Shown piece by piece: positions 1-8,398 of a stretch of DNA of 64,000 nucleotides; position 1 is the first letter of the stretch; each line of letters starts with the position of its first letter. The position numbers and the translations under genes were made by a program. Source of the DNA: Alphaproteobacteria bacterium (GTDB lineage: Bacteria; Pseudomonadota; Alphaproteobacteria; Geminicoccales; Geminicoccaceae); the NCBI GenBank assembly GCA_026990035.1, contig JALSIM010000041.1, positions 231,056-295,055 on the forward strand, given 5' to 3'. A model generated the notes under the pieces. That model worked only from the letters and a program-made list of their open reading frames with translations, had not been told where the DNA came from and did no database searches.

Positions 1-1998
1 GGCAGTCGGCGCAATCCCTACACCGCCGGCGTCGTCTGCGCCAAGGTCGCCCGCTATGCGGAGCGCCTCCATCATCCCGAGCGCCTCCTCCATCCGCTGC
101 GGCGGGACGGTCCGAAGGGCTCCGGACGGTTCGTCCGCATCGGCTGGGAGGAAGCGCTCGACAGGGTCGCCGAGGCCTTCCTGGAAGCCGAGCGGCGGCA
201 CGGTCCGGAATCGGTCTGGCCGTACTACTACGCCGGAACCATGGGCCATGTGCAGCGCGACGGCATCAACCGCCTGACCCATGTGAAGAAATACTCGCGC
301 TTCTATTCGACGATCTGCGTCCGCCTCGCCGATACCGGATGGGAGGCCGGCTGCGGCCGCCGCTGGGGCGTGCCGCCGGAGGAGATCGGCGAGCATTCCG
401 AGCTGATCGTCGTCTGGGGATGCAACCCCGTCTCCACCCATGTCAATCTCATGACCCACATCGCCCGCGCCCGGAAGGAACGGGGCGCGAGGCTGGTGGT
501 GGTCGATCCCTACCGTTCGCCCACCGCCCGCCGGGCCGATCTGCATCTGGCGCTGGCCCCGGGAACCGACGGGGCACTGGCCTGCGCGGTGATGCACGTC
601 CTCTTCGCCGAGGGCTACGCGGACTGGGACTATCTGCGCCGCTACAGCGACTGTCCCGAGGATCTCGCCGCCCATCTGCGGAGCCGCGGGCCGGCCTGGG
701 CGGCGGCGATCACCGGCCTGTCGGCCGAGGAGATCACCGCCTTCGCCCGTCTCTACGGCCGCACCCGGCGGGCCTATCTGCGTCTCGGCTACGGTTTCAC
801 CCGTTCCCGCAACGGTGCCGCCAACATGCACGCGGTGAGCTGCCTGCCGGTGGTCACCGGCGCCTGGCGCCATCCCGGGGGCGGCGCGCTCTACAGCATG
901 AGCGGCCTGTATCGGCTCGACAAGACGGTGATCGAGGGGCTGGACGCGGTCGATCCGACGGTCCGGCTGCTCGACCAGTCGCGCATCGGACCGATCCTCA
1001 CCGGCGATGCCGAGGCCCTCGGCGGCGGGCCGCCGGTCACCGCGATGCTGATCCAGAACACCAATCCGATGTGCGTCGCACCCGAGCTCGCCAGGGTCCA
1101 TGCCGGCTTCGCCCGCGAGGATCTGTTCGTCTGCGTGCACGAGCAATTCATGACCGACACCGCGCGGATGGCGGACGTGGTGCTGCCGGCGACCATGTTC
1201 CTGGAGCACGACGACATCTACACCGCATCCGCCCACAGCCGTCTCCAGATCAGCCGCAAGCTGCTCGAGCCGCCGGGGGAATGCCGCTCCAACCACCGGG
1301 TGATCGCCGAGCTCGCGAAGCGGCTGGGGGCCGAACATCCGGGCTTCGCCATGTCGGAGCGGGAGCTGATCGAGGATCTGCTGGCCCGTTCGGGGCTGCC
1401 CGATGCGTCGCGGATCGAGGATGGCGGCTGGGAGATGCTGCCGGATTTCGCCACCGCCCACCATCTGCGCGGCTTTCCCACCGCCGACGGGAGGTTCCGT
1501 TTCCGCCCCGACTGGTCCGCCTTCGGTCCGGCCCACGCGGTGATGCCGCCCCTGCCCGATCATCTGCCGCTGATCGAGGAGGTGACACCCGAGCGGCCGT
1601 TCCGGCTGGTGGCGCCGCCCGCGCGCGATTTCCTCAACACCAGCTTCACCGAAACGCCGACCTCGCTGGCGAAGGAGAAACGGCCGACGGCCCTCCTCCA
1701 TCCCGGGACGATGCGACGGCTCGGCCTCCGGGAAGGCGACCTCGTGCGGCTCGGCAACGACCGTGGCTCGGTCCTCCTCCATGTCGCGGCGGGGGAGGGG
1801 CAGCGCCCGGAAACCGTGGTGGTCGAGGGCATCTGGCCCAACCGTCACTGGATCGAAGGGATCGGCATCAACCTCCTGATCGGCGCCGATCCGCCGCCGC
1901 CGGCGGGCGGCGGCGCCTTCCACGACACCGCCGTCCGGCTGGAACCGGTGCGCGCGGAGGCGACCGGCGACCGGGCGGCGACCGCGGCCCCCGCCTGA
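1..1998 (+). CDS. Molybdopterin oxidoreductase, DMSO reductase family (5' truncated)
   Basis: The frame is open from the first base of the window, so the start and the N-terminal Fe-S region lie outside; 665 residues are visible. The protein belongs to the Mo-bis-MGD (BisC/formate dehydrogenase-like) family. Visible signs are the IGWEEALD segment, WGCNPVSTH (the cofactor-binding 'W-G-x-N-P' type motif), the QNTNPMCVAPE segment typical of the second cofactor-binding half, the DVVLPATMFLEHDD motif, and a C-terminal molydopterin-dinucleotide-binding domain from about residue 510 (FLNTSFTETP, then LREGDLVRLGNDRGSV). Family members transfer electrons in the cytoplasm or periplasm; the substrate cannot be told from sequence. 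The convergent neighbour is a chemoreceptor with a nitrate/nitrite-type sensor, which may or may not be related. Confidence 0.88.
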   Translation, partial: GSRRNPYTAGVVCAKVARYAERLHHPERLLHPLRRDGPKGSGRFVRIGWEEALDRVAEAFLEAERRHGPESVWPYYYAGTMGHVQRDGINRLTHVKKYSRFYSTICVRLADTGWEAGCGRRWGVPPEEIGEHSELIVVWGCNPVSTHVNLMTHIARARKERGARLVVVDPYRSPTARRADLHLALAPGTDGALACAVMHVLFAEGYADWDYLRRYSDCPEDLAAHLRSRGPAWAAAITGLSAEEITAFARLYGRTRRAYLRLGYGFTRSRNGAANMHAVSCLPVVTGAWRHPGGGALYSMSGLYRLDKTVIEGLDAVDPTVRLLDQSRIGPILTGDAEALGGGPPVTAMLIQNTNPMCVAPELARVHAGFAREDLFVCVHEQFMTDTARMADVVLPATMFLEHDDIYTASAHSRLQISRKLLEPPGECRSNHRVIAELAKRLGAEHPGFAMSERELIEDLLARSGLPDASRIEDGGWEMLPDFATAHHLRGFPTADGRFRFRPDWSAFGPAHAVMPPLPDHLPLIEEVTPERPFRLVAPPARDFLNTSFTETPTSLAKEKRPTALLHPGTMRRLGLREGDLVRLGNDRGSVLLHVAAGEGQRPETVVVEGIWPNRHWIEGIGINLLIGADPPPPAGGGAFHDTAVRLEPVRAEATGDRAATAAPA

Positions 1999-2025
1999 AC
2001 CGAGCGCCTCGCCGGACGATGCCGT

Positions 2026-4062
2026 TCAGGCCGCCCGGATGCCGGCGAGGAAGTCCTCGACGCAGTCCCGCAACTCGGCGGTACGGCGGGCCACCACGGT
2101 CACCGCTTCGCGCACCCGACCCGCGGCCCCGTCGGTGAGATCGGCCGCCTCGCGCAACTCGCCGATGGACGTCGTGGCCCGGGCCGTCTCCGTGGCCGCC
2201 TTCTCGGCGCTGCGGGCCATCTCCCGCACGGCGGCGTTCTGCTCCTCCGTGGCCCCGGCGATCCCGCCCGCGGCCTCGTCGAGCTCGGAAAGAACGCCGT
2301 GGACCCGCTCCACCGCCGCGACCACTTCGCCCGTCGCCCGGCCGATGTTCTCGACCAGGGCCCGGACCTTCTCGGTGGCGTCGGCGGTCGCCCCGGCCAG
2401 GTTCTTGACCTCGCCGGCGACCACCGCGAATCCCCTGCCCACCTCGCCGGCCCGTGCCGCCTCGATGGTCGCGTTGAGGGCCAGCATGTGGGTCTGCTCG
2501 GTGATCGAGGAGATGAGGCCGAGAACCTCCTCGATCCGGCGGGTCGCCTCGGCCAGCTCGCCCGCCACCCGGCGTGCCTGTGCGGCATCCTCCACCGCGC
2601 CGCCGGCCATTGTCGAGGAGCGGTCGGCCCGGGCGGCGATCTCCGCCACCGAGGCGCTCAGCTCCTGGACCGCCGCGGCCATCGCCTGCACTTCGGCGGA
2701 CGCCTGCTCGGCGCTGCCGCCGATGGCGGCGGCGTTGGCGCGGCTCGACCGGGCGGTCCGGGCCATGTCCTCGGCCGCGCCGTCGAGACCCGTGGTGGTG
2801 TCGACGAGGGTCGCGACCACCTCGCCGATCCGGTCGCCGAACCGGCCCATCAGCTCCTCCAGACGCCGGGCGCGGATCGCCCTGCGCTTCTCCTCGCGAT
2901 CGCTCTTCTCGCGGATCTCGCGGAAGCGTTCGAGCGCTCTCGCCATCACCCCGATCTCGTCGCGGCGCCCGGTCTCGACGATCTCGATGGAGGTGTCGCC
3001 TTCCGCGAGGCGACTGGTCTTGGCCACGAGCGCGGCGAGCGGGGCGGTGATGCTGCGCGAGACGAGCCCGGCCAGCAACAGGATCAGCACGAGCGCGAGG
3101 AGGGCGAGTGCGCCGAAGCGCCGGGCGTCGGTCGCCGCGGCCTCCGCCAGCGCGTCCGCCCGGGTCGCGAGCAGGGCGACGAAACGATCCTCCACCTCCT
3201 TCATCGCGTCGATCTTGCGGGTCATCGCGGCGAACCATTCCTCGCCCGTGACCGCTCCGAGATCACCGGCGCCGAGGCTCGCGGTGACGATCCCGCGGAG
3301 ACGCGAGACCTCCGCGAACGGTGCGCTCCGGACGAGCCGCTCGAGCAGGGCGCCCATCTCCGCATCCGCCCAGAAGCGGGCCTCTTCCAGATGGCGCTCC
3401 TGGAGCAGGAGCCGGCGCAGGAATCCGTTGTAGAGCTCGGCATCGAAGCGCCCGCGACCGAAGCCGACGGTCCCCAGCGCCCGCGCCTGCCCGGCCAGCT
3501 CCTTGGCCTCGAGCAGATGCACGTGACCGGTGATCGCCCGGATCATCGCCGGATCGGTGGCGATACCGATCATCGCCCTGGTGGTGTCCAGGAGATGCCG
3601 GATGAAACCGGTGTAGATTCCGACCATCCCGGCCAGATCGGTGGCCAGCACATCGACCTTCCGACGCAGCTCCGGAAGCGCCTCGAGCCGGGCGAGATCC
3701 TCCGCGAGATCCCGCAGGAAACCGCTGTTCCCGTCGATGTCTCCGGTGCGCGCGAGGGCGTTCCGCAGCGCCGCGAAGGCGGCGTCGGTGGCGGCGCGCT
3801 GTCGCGGCAGCTCCGCGCCGAAACGCGCGCCGCCGCTGCCGATGAAGCCCGCCGACATGCCCCGCTCCTTCTGGAGCTCGTGGACCAGCGCCCCCATGTC
3901 CGGGCCGAGGGCGACGATCCGCGCGATCCTTCCGGTCTCCCGGGCGACGGTTCGTTCCCGATCGAAAAGAAACGCCGCGACCACGGCCAGCGCCAGCAGC
4001 GGCAGGGCGGCGAGAAAGAGGATGCGGGTGCGGATCTTCACCCGCGCCAGCAGCGGAGACAT
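2026..4062 (-). CDS. Methyl-accepting chemotaxis protein with NIT sensor domain
   Basis: Predicted inner-membrane chemoreceptor of 678 residues. Order: short cytoplasmic start, TM1 at about residues 12-30, a long helical extracytoplasmic region carrying the nitrate/nitrite-sensing (NIT) signature VHELQKERGMSAGFIGSGG at about 55-75, TM2 at about 315-335, HAMP, then the MCP signalling domain with hairpin-tip motif [14 protein letters not shown] at about 525-540. The frame is open further upstream, but MSPLLARVK at 4062 is chosen because AAGGAGGT lies a few bases before it, an excellent ribosome binding site. NIT domains are known in nitrate-responsive regulators and receptors; ligand identity here is inference. 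It is convergent with the molybdoenzyme gene. Confidence 0.9.
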   Translation of the reverse strand: MSPLLARVKIRTRILFLAALPLLALAVVAAFLFDRERTVARETGRIARIVALGPDMGALVHELQKERGMSAGFIGSGGARFGAELPRQRAATDAAFAALRNALARTGDIDGNSGFLRDLAEDLARLEALPELRRKVDVLATDLAGMVGIYTGFIRHLLDTTRAMIGIATDPAMIRAITGHVHLLEAKELAGQARALGTVGFGRGRFDAELYNGFLRRLLLQERHLEEARFWADAEMGALLERLVRSAPFAEVSRLRGIVTASLGAGDLGAVTGEEWFAAMTRKIDAMKEVEDRFVALLATRADALAEAAATDARRFGALALLALVLILLLAGLVSRSITAPLAALVAKTSRLAEGDTSIEIVETGRRDEIGVMARALERFREIREKSDREEKRRAIRARRLEELMGRFGDRIGEVVATLVDTTTGLDGAAEDMARTARSSRANAAAIGGSAEQASAEVQAMAAAVQELSASVAEIAARADRSSTMAGGAVEDAAQARRVAGELAEATRRIEEVLGLISSITEQTHMLALNATIEAARAGEVGRGFAVVAGEVKNLAGATADATEKVRALVENIGRATGEVVAAVERVHGVLSELDEAAGGIAGATEEQNAAVREMARSAEKAATETARATTSIGELREAADLTDGAAGRVREAVTVVARRTAELRDCVEDFLAGIRAA

Positions 4063-4144
4063 CGGGACCTCCTTGCTGTTTCGCCTGTCCCACCATCCAT
4101 CCGTCGCGCATGGCGACGAATGCGCACCGCCGCGGGGATGAATA

Positions 4145-4156
4145 GGGATCGATCCC
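4145..4156. promoter_or_regulatory. Perfect 12-bp palindrome upstream of the NIT chemoreceptor
   Basis: GGGATCGATCCC is a perfect palindrome 83 bases upstream of the receptor start, in the 183-base gap between the receptor and the next gene. It could be an operator, or chance in GC-rich DNA. No clear -10/-35 pair was found around it. Confidence 0.25.
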
Positions 4157-4245
4157 CAAGATTTCGTTAACATCGTCGAACGGGCTCCCCGCCGGGCGGA
4201 TCGCGTTCCCGGCCGGGGAAAGGGCGGGCGGCGGCCGGCCGCCGT

Positions 4246-4875
4246 TCAGCCGCGGGGCGGCGCGATGTCCTTCTCGAGGAGCAGCCGGTAGAGCGTCTCC
4301 TGATCCGGAAGGCCCGTCCCGGGCAGGCCTTCCCGTTCCTGGAAGGCTTCGAGGGCCGCCTTGGTCTTCGGTCCGTATCTGCCGTCGGCCTTGCCCTCGA
4401 GCAGGCCGGCGTCGAGCAGGGCCTTCTGAACGCGTTTCAGGATCTCGTGATAGAGCGCCAGTTTCTTGCCGTCGCCGGCGTCGATCTCGACGACTTCCGA
4501 TCGCTCCGTCAGGCGCCCCTTGGCGAGGACCTCCTCCATGTTCTCCACCGCCTGGAACAGCCGCTGGTCCGGGTTGTTCTGGCAATGGGCGTACAAGAGC
4601 GCCATCAGCAGCCGCGTGCTCTGCCAAGGCGCGATGTCGAAGGTGTCGGGACGGTAGCGGTTGGTGGCCGAAAGATGCCCCTCGATCCAGCCGGCGAAGA
4701 CGTCGAGGAGCGGCGATTTGGCTTCCGCCGCTTCCACGTAATTGGCGCAGCGATCGGCGCCGATGCCCTTGATCGCGTACTGGCCGGTCTTGCTGGCGGC
4801 GGAAAGCGGCGCGGCGGAGGCCAGGACGGCGATCGTCGCGAGGGCGGAACCGGAAAGGCGGAGGAAGAGGCGCAT
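4246..4875 (-). CDS. Exported protein with C-terminal peptidoglycan-binding domain
   Basis: 209 residues starting at MRLFLRLSG; the longer open frame upstream has no good start. An N-terminal signal peptide (residues 1-26, ending ...APLSAAS) indicates export. The middle region (GADRCANYVEA, then FAGWIEGHLSATNRYRPDT and LLYAHCQNNPD) has two cysteines that could form a disulfide and resembles small periplasmic HdeA-like proteins. The C-terminal 60 residues (VQKALLDAGLLEGKADGRYG, then LEAFQEREGLPGTGL) match a peptidoglycan-binding domain 1 fold. It probably acts in the periplasm against the cell wall. No catalytic domain is visible, so its exact role is unknown. Confidence 0.8.
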   Translation of the reverse strand: MRLFLRLSGSALATIAVLASAAPLSAASKTGQYAIKGIGADRCANYVEAAEAKSPLLDVFAGWIEGHLSATNRYRPDTFDIAPWQSTRLLMALLYAHCQNNPDQRLFQAVENMEEVLAKGRLTERSEVVEIDAGDGKKLALYHEILKRVQKALLDAGLLEGKADGRYGPKTKAALEAFQEREGLPGTGLPDQETLYRLLLEKDIAPPRG

Positions 4876-4995
4876 GGAGCTTTTCCCGCAATGCTCGACA
4901 TGTTCGCGGCCCGACGGCATCCCCGGCTCGCGGGCGGGCGAACATCCGAGCGATATCGGCCGATCCCGCCGGATCGGCAACCCGTCGCGGCCACC

Positions 4996-5274
4996 TCACG
5001 GATCCGTGATCAGGGTGAAAGAGAGATCCTCCCGCTCCCGAGAGACCGCCTCGAAGAGGGCGAGAAGGGCGGTCGCGAAGGCGCCGAGTTCGGCGCGCAG
5101 TTCGGGATCGAGCCGCCAGACGATCCGCACCGGCCCTTCCACCTCGGCGGTCAGCACGTCCCAGAGGGCGTCCAGATTGCGGCCGAAATGAGGCGGCAGA
5201 TCCAGCTCCCCGGCGAGCCGGTCGTAGATCGCCTCGGGGGTCCGGTGGCGACCGTCCAGGAGACAGACCTTCAT
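4996..5274 (-). CDS. Barstar-family ribonuclease inhibitor
   Basis: 92 residues with no signal peptide, so cytoplasmic. The segment FGRNLDALWDVLT (residues 30-42) aligns without gaps to the barstar inhibitory helix and even keeps barstar numbering: D35 and D39, which in barstar contact the barnase active site, are both present; barstar Y29 is histidine here. The start ATG overlaps the stop of the barnase-like gene (ATGA), giving translational coupling. The family binds and blocks barnase-type RNases; here it should protect the cell from the adjacent RNase before export. Inhibitor identity is well supported; the pairing is inferred from adjacency. Confidence 0.9.
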   Translation of the reverse strand: MKVCLLDGRHRTPEAIYDRLAGELDLPPHFGRNLDALWDVLTAEVEGPVRIVWRLDPELRAELGAFATALLALFEAVSREREDLSFTLITDP

Positions 5275-5723
5275 TCTTCCGGACACGGCACGCGGCGGAA
5301 GCTCCGGTAGTGATCGAGGGTGACGAAGACCAGCCCGTCGTCGGAGAACACCAGCCGCCTGGCCCCCCGCCGACCGCAGGCGAAATCGAGATCGGCCTCG
5401 TACCAGACACGCCCCGGCCGTTCGGGCAGGCGCCCCTCGCGGTTGCCGAAGCGGTCGCCGCCGATGACCCGGCCCGGCGCCACCCGGCAGAGATCCCGGC
5501 CCGGCCGCCAGCCGCGGGCCCGGGCCTCGCGCTTGGTGAGATAGCGTTCCGGCAACCGGCCGGTTCGGCAGACCCGCTCGACCGCGGTGGCGAAGCCGGC
5601 GACATCCCGCAGGCCGAGGTCGCGGGCGAGATCCTCGAGCTCGCCGGCGGCGGCCAGCCCGGCGAGCGCCAGCAGCGCCGCCAGGCCGAACAGCAGCCGG
5701 CGGGCGGGAGCGGCGAGATTCAT
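5271..5723 (-). CDS. Secreted barnase-like ribonuclease
   Basis: 150 residues with a signal peptide (about 1-26, LLALAGLAAAG). The mature part follows Bacillus barnase closely: LPERYLTKREARARGW (57-72), IGGDRFGNREGRLP (87-100), VWYEADLDF (107-114) and LDHYRSFRRV (136-145). Catalytic residues of barnase map to E109 (general base), R119, R123 and H138 (general acid), and barnase K27 maps to K64; all are conserved, so an active guanyl-preferring RNase is expected. Start and stop overlap its neighbours by ATGA on both sides, placing it in one operon with the RNA methyltransferase upstream and barstar downstream. Whether it serves nutrient RNA use, competition or defence cannot be read from sequence. 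Confidence 0.93.
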   Translation of the reverse strand: MNLAAPARRLLFGLAALLALAGLAAAGELEDLARDLGLRDVAGFATAVERVCRTGRLPERYLTKREARARGWRPGRDLCRVAPGRVIGGDRFGNREGRLPERPGRVWYEADLDFACGRRGARRLVFSDDGLVFVTLDHYRSFRRVPCPEE

Positions 5724-6478
5724 CTCCTTTCCTCCCCGTGACCGAGACGGACCAGATACAGCACCGCGGCCACCGCGGTGGCGAGATTGAGGCTGGAGAC
5801 CCCGGGGCGCATGGGCAGGCGGAACCTCCCCGCGGCCCGCACCCGCAGCGCCGGCGACAGGCCGTGCCTTTCCGAGCCGAAGGCGAGCACGGCGTCACCG
5901 GGGATCCGCCCCGGCTCCAGCGGATCCCCTTCGGGATCGAAGGCGAGGAGCGGACGATCGACGGTCGGGAGCTCGCCCATTCGGACCACCGGCAGCGCGA
6001 ACTGGAGGCCGGCGGCCGCCCGCACGGCGGTGGGATGCCAGGGATCGAGCGGGCCGAGGGCGACCACCGCCGCGGCCCCGGCCGCCGCCGCCACCCGCAC
6101 CGCGGCCCCGAGATTGCGGGCATGGGCCGGTCGGTCGAGCAGCACCAGCGGCCCGCCGCTCCCCCTCGGCGGATCGGAGATCGCGACCTCGGGCCGTCCG
6201 GCGATGGCGAGAACGCCGGTCTCCGGCGGCTGCGGCGCGAGCTCGGCGAAGAGGGAGGCCGGTACCGGTTCGAGAAGGGGCGGAAGATGGGCGGCGAGAT
6301 CCGGCGCCAGCGCCTCGGTCAGCGCCGTCGCCCGTTGCCGGTCGACCGTCACCGCCTCGAGGATTTCGGCCCCGAAGCGCAGGGCGTGCTTGAGAGGGTG
6401 GAAGCCTTCGAGCACCACCAGGGCGGGATCGCGTCGCGCCGCCCGGAAGCGGCCGATACGCCGGCGCTCCGTCTTCAT
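5720..6478 (-). CDS. SpoU/TrmH-family RNA 2'-O-methyltransferase
   Basis: 252 residues. The three SpoU (SPOUT) motifs are present: N-x-G-A-A-x-R in HARNLGAAVRVA (motif 1, about 118-129), FGSERHGLSP (motif 2, about 203-212) and SSLNLATAVAAVLY (motif 3, about 229-242), which together form the trefoil-knot S-adenosylmethionine site. The N-terminal part (LEGFHPLKHALRFG) is the substrate-binding subdomain seen in rRNA and tRNA 2'-O-ribose methyltransferases. The target RNA is unknown. Its stop overlaps the barnase start by ATGA, an unusual partnership. It is divergent from the ABC transporter genes, with a 96-base gap. Confidence 0.88.
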   Translation of the reverse strand: MKTERRRIGRFRAARRDPALVVLEGFHPLKHALRFGAEILEAVTVDRQRATALTEALAPDLAAHLPPLLEPVPASLFAELAPQPPETGVLAIAGRPEVAISDPPRGSGGPLVLLDRPAHARNLGAAVRVAAAAGAAAVVALGPLDPWHPTAVRAAAGLQFALPVVRMGELPTVDRPLLAFDPEGDPLEPGRIPGDAVLAFGSERHGLSPALRVRAAGRFRLPMRPGVSSLNLATAVAAVLYLVRLGHGEERR

Positions 6479-6574
6479 CGCCGCCGTCCCCGGGGCCCGC
6501 CGGCCGGGCTGGATTCGTCGGAGGATCCGGGTAGAGTGGCGCCGCCCAGAACAACGCGACCGGGAGGCCCCGTC

Positions 6575-7591
6575 ATGCGCAACCCCTTCCGAGCCACCGT
6601 CGTGGCGCTGTTCCTCGCCGCCTGGCCGCTGCTGCCGGTCCAGGCCCAGAAGATCACCATCGCCGCCCTGACCTTCGTCTCCTCCTCACCGCTCTTCATC
6701 GCCCAGGACAAGGGCTATTACGCCGAAGAGGGGCTGGAAGTCGAATTCTCCTTCTTCCGCGCGGCGCAGCCGGTGGCGGTGGCGATCGCCTCGGGCGACG
6801 CCGATTTCGGGGTCACCGCCTTCACCGCCGGCTTCTACAATCTCGCCGGCCAGGGGGCCCTCAAGGTGATCGGCGCCCAGAGCCGCGAGGAGCCGGGCTT
6901 CGATTTCTCGGGCTATCTGGTGTCCAACCAGGCCTACGCGGCCGGCTTCACGAGCCCCGAGAAGTTCCCGGGCCGCAGCCTCGGCATGACCCAGTACGGC
7001 TCCAGCTTCCATCTCATGATCGGGATGCTCGCCGACGAGCTCGGCTTTCCCCTCTCCGAGGTGAAGCTCGTGCCGCTGCAGAGCGTTCCCAACATGATCG
7101 CCGCCGTCAAGAGCGGGCAGGTGGACAGCATCATCCTCCCCGCGCACATCGTCAAAGCGCTGGAAGCCAAGGGCAACGGCCGGATCGTCGGCTGGGTGCA
7201 CCAGTACACCCCCTACCAGCTCGGCGGGCTGTTCACCTCGACCCGCAACGTCACCGAGCGGCGCGAGGTGGTGGAGAAGTTCGTCCGCGCCTACCAGCGG
7301 GCGGCGACCGAATATCACGAGGCCTTCAACCGGCTCGACGCCGACGGCCGGCGGGTGTTCGGCGAAAAGGCCGAGGCCCTGTTGCCGATCATCCAGAAGT
7401 ACACCAAGGCCAAGCCGCAATCGATCTACAACGGCGCGCCCTACATCGATCCCCTGGGCCGCCTCGACGTCGGCAGCGTCTACGCCCAGATCGCCTGGTT
7501 CAAGGAGAACGGGCTGGTGGACGAAAAGGTGGACCCCGCCGAGATCCTCGATCTCTCCTTCATCGAAGGGCATTTCAACATCCCCGAGTGA
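6575..7591 (+). CDS. ABC transporter substrate-binding protein, NMT1/SsuA-like
   Basis: 338 residues with a signal peptide ending PVQAQ (about residue 24). The mature start KITIAALTFVSSSPLFIAQD, the YYAEEGLEVE segment and the GDADFGVTAFTAGF loop are typical of the NMT1/SsuA/TauA-type periplasmic binding proteins that serve sulfonate, taurine, nitrate and pyrimidine importers. GGGAGG lies eight bases before the ATG. The ATPase and permease genes follow at once on the same strand, so this is the periplasmic component of a three-gene importer. The ligand cannot be assigned from sequence. Confidence 0.88.
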   Translation: MRNPFRATVVALFLAAWPLLPVQAQKITIAALTFVSSSPLFIAQDKGYYAEEGLEVEFSFFRAAQPVAVAIASGDADFGVTAFTAGFYNLAGQGALKVIGAQSREEPGFDFSGYLVSNQAYAAGFTSPEKFPGRSLGMTQYGSSFHLMIGMLADELGFPLSEVKLVPLQSVPNMIAAVKSGQVDSIILPAHIVKALEAKGNGRIVGWVHQYTPYQLGGLFTSTRNVTERREVVEKFVRAYQRAATEYHEAFNRLDADGRRVFGEKAEALLPIIQKYTKAKPQSIYNGAPYIDPLGRLDVGSVYAQIAWFKENGLVDEKVDPAEILDLSFIEGHFNIPE

Positions 7592-7609
7592 AGGCGGGAG
7601 CGGGGGCAG

Positions 7610-8398
7610 GTGCAGCTCCTCTTCGAGGAGGTGGGGCATGCCTTCGACGGCCTGCGGGTTCTCGAAGGCATCTCGCTTTCCGTCGCCGCCGGCGAGACCC
7701 TGGCCATTCTCGGCCCCTCGGGCTGCGGCAAATCCACCCTCCTGGCGATCGCCGGCGGCCTGCTGCGGCCCGCCCGCGGCCGGGTCCGCCTCGCCGGCAC
7801 CCCGCCCGCGGGCTGTCTCAACCCCCTCACCTACGTGTTCCAGGATTTCGCGCTCCTGCCCTGGCGCACGGTGGCCGGCAACGTCGCCCTCGCCCTCGAA
7901 GCGACCCTCGACCGCCGGGCGCGCCGGGAGCGGGTGGCGGAGGTCCTGCGCCGGACCGGGCTTTCCGATTTCGCCGCAGCCTATCCGCGCCAGCTTTCGG
8001 GGGGAATGAAGCAGCGGGTGGGGATCGCCCGGGCTCTCGCCGTCCGTCCGGCGGTGCTGCTGATGGACGAGCCGCTTTCGGCCCTCGACGCCCAGACCCG
8101 GGAACTGCTGCTGGAGGAGTTCCTGACCCTCTGGCGCGAGGCCCGGACGACCACCCTCTATGTCACCCACAATCTCGACGAGGCGCTCAGGATCGCCGAT
8201 CGGATCTGCGTCCTCTCCCGCCGGCCGGGGCGGATCCGCGGCCTTCTGGAGGTGCCGCTGCCGGTGGCCGAACGCACCGCGCCCGAAAACGCGGCCCGGA
8301 TCGGCGAGCTCCGGGCCGAACTCTGGCGGATGATCGCCGAGGAAGTGCGGGCCGCCGATCGCGAGCTGGCGAGCGCCAGGGAGCCCGTCGATGGCTGA
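7610..8398 (+). CDS. ABC transporter ATP-binding protein (SsuB/TauB type)
   Basis: 262 residues with a GTG start preceded by GGGAGCGGGGG. The Walker A motif [10 protein letters not shown]-loop (VFQDFALLPW), signature LSGGMKQR, Walker B VLLMDEPLSALD and H-loop (YVTHNLDEAL) are all intact. The WRTVAGNV-type stretch after the Q-loop and the short size place it with the nitrate/sulfonate/taurine subfamily. It lies 18 bases after the binding-protein gene and overlaps the permease start by eight bases. It should energise import at the cytoplasmic face of the permease. Confidence 0.92.
   Translation: MQLLFEEVGHAFDGLRVLEGISLSVAAGETLAILGPSGCGKSTLLAIAGGLLRPARGRVRLAGTPPAGCLNPLTYVFQDFALLPWRTVAGNVALALEATLDRRARRERVAEVLRRTGLSDFAAAYPRQLSGGMKQRVGIARALAVRPAVLLMDEPLSALDAQTRELLLEEFLTLWREARTTTLYVTHNLDEALRIADRICVLSRRPGRIRGLLEVPLPVAERTAPENAARIGELRAELWRMIAEEVRAADRELASAREPVDG

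Noticed and set aside
5738..6574. Long plus-strand frame before the ABC binding protein
   Set aside because: Antisense to the SpoU methyltransferase, which has all three family motifs. The true start is at 6575.
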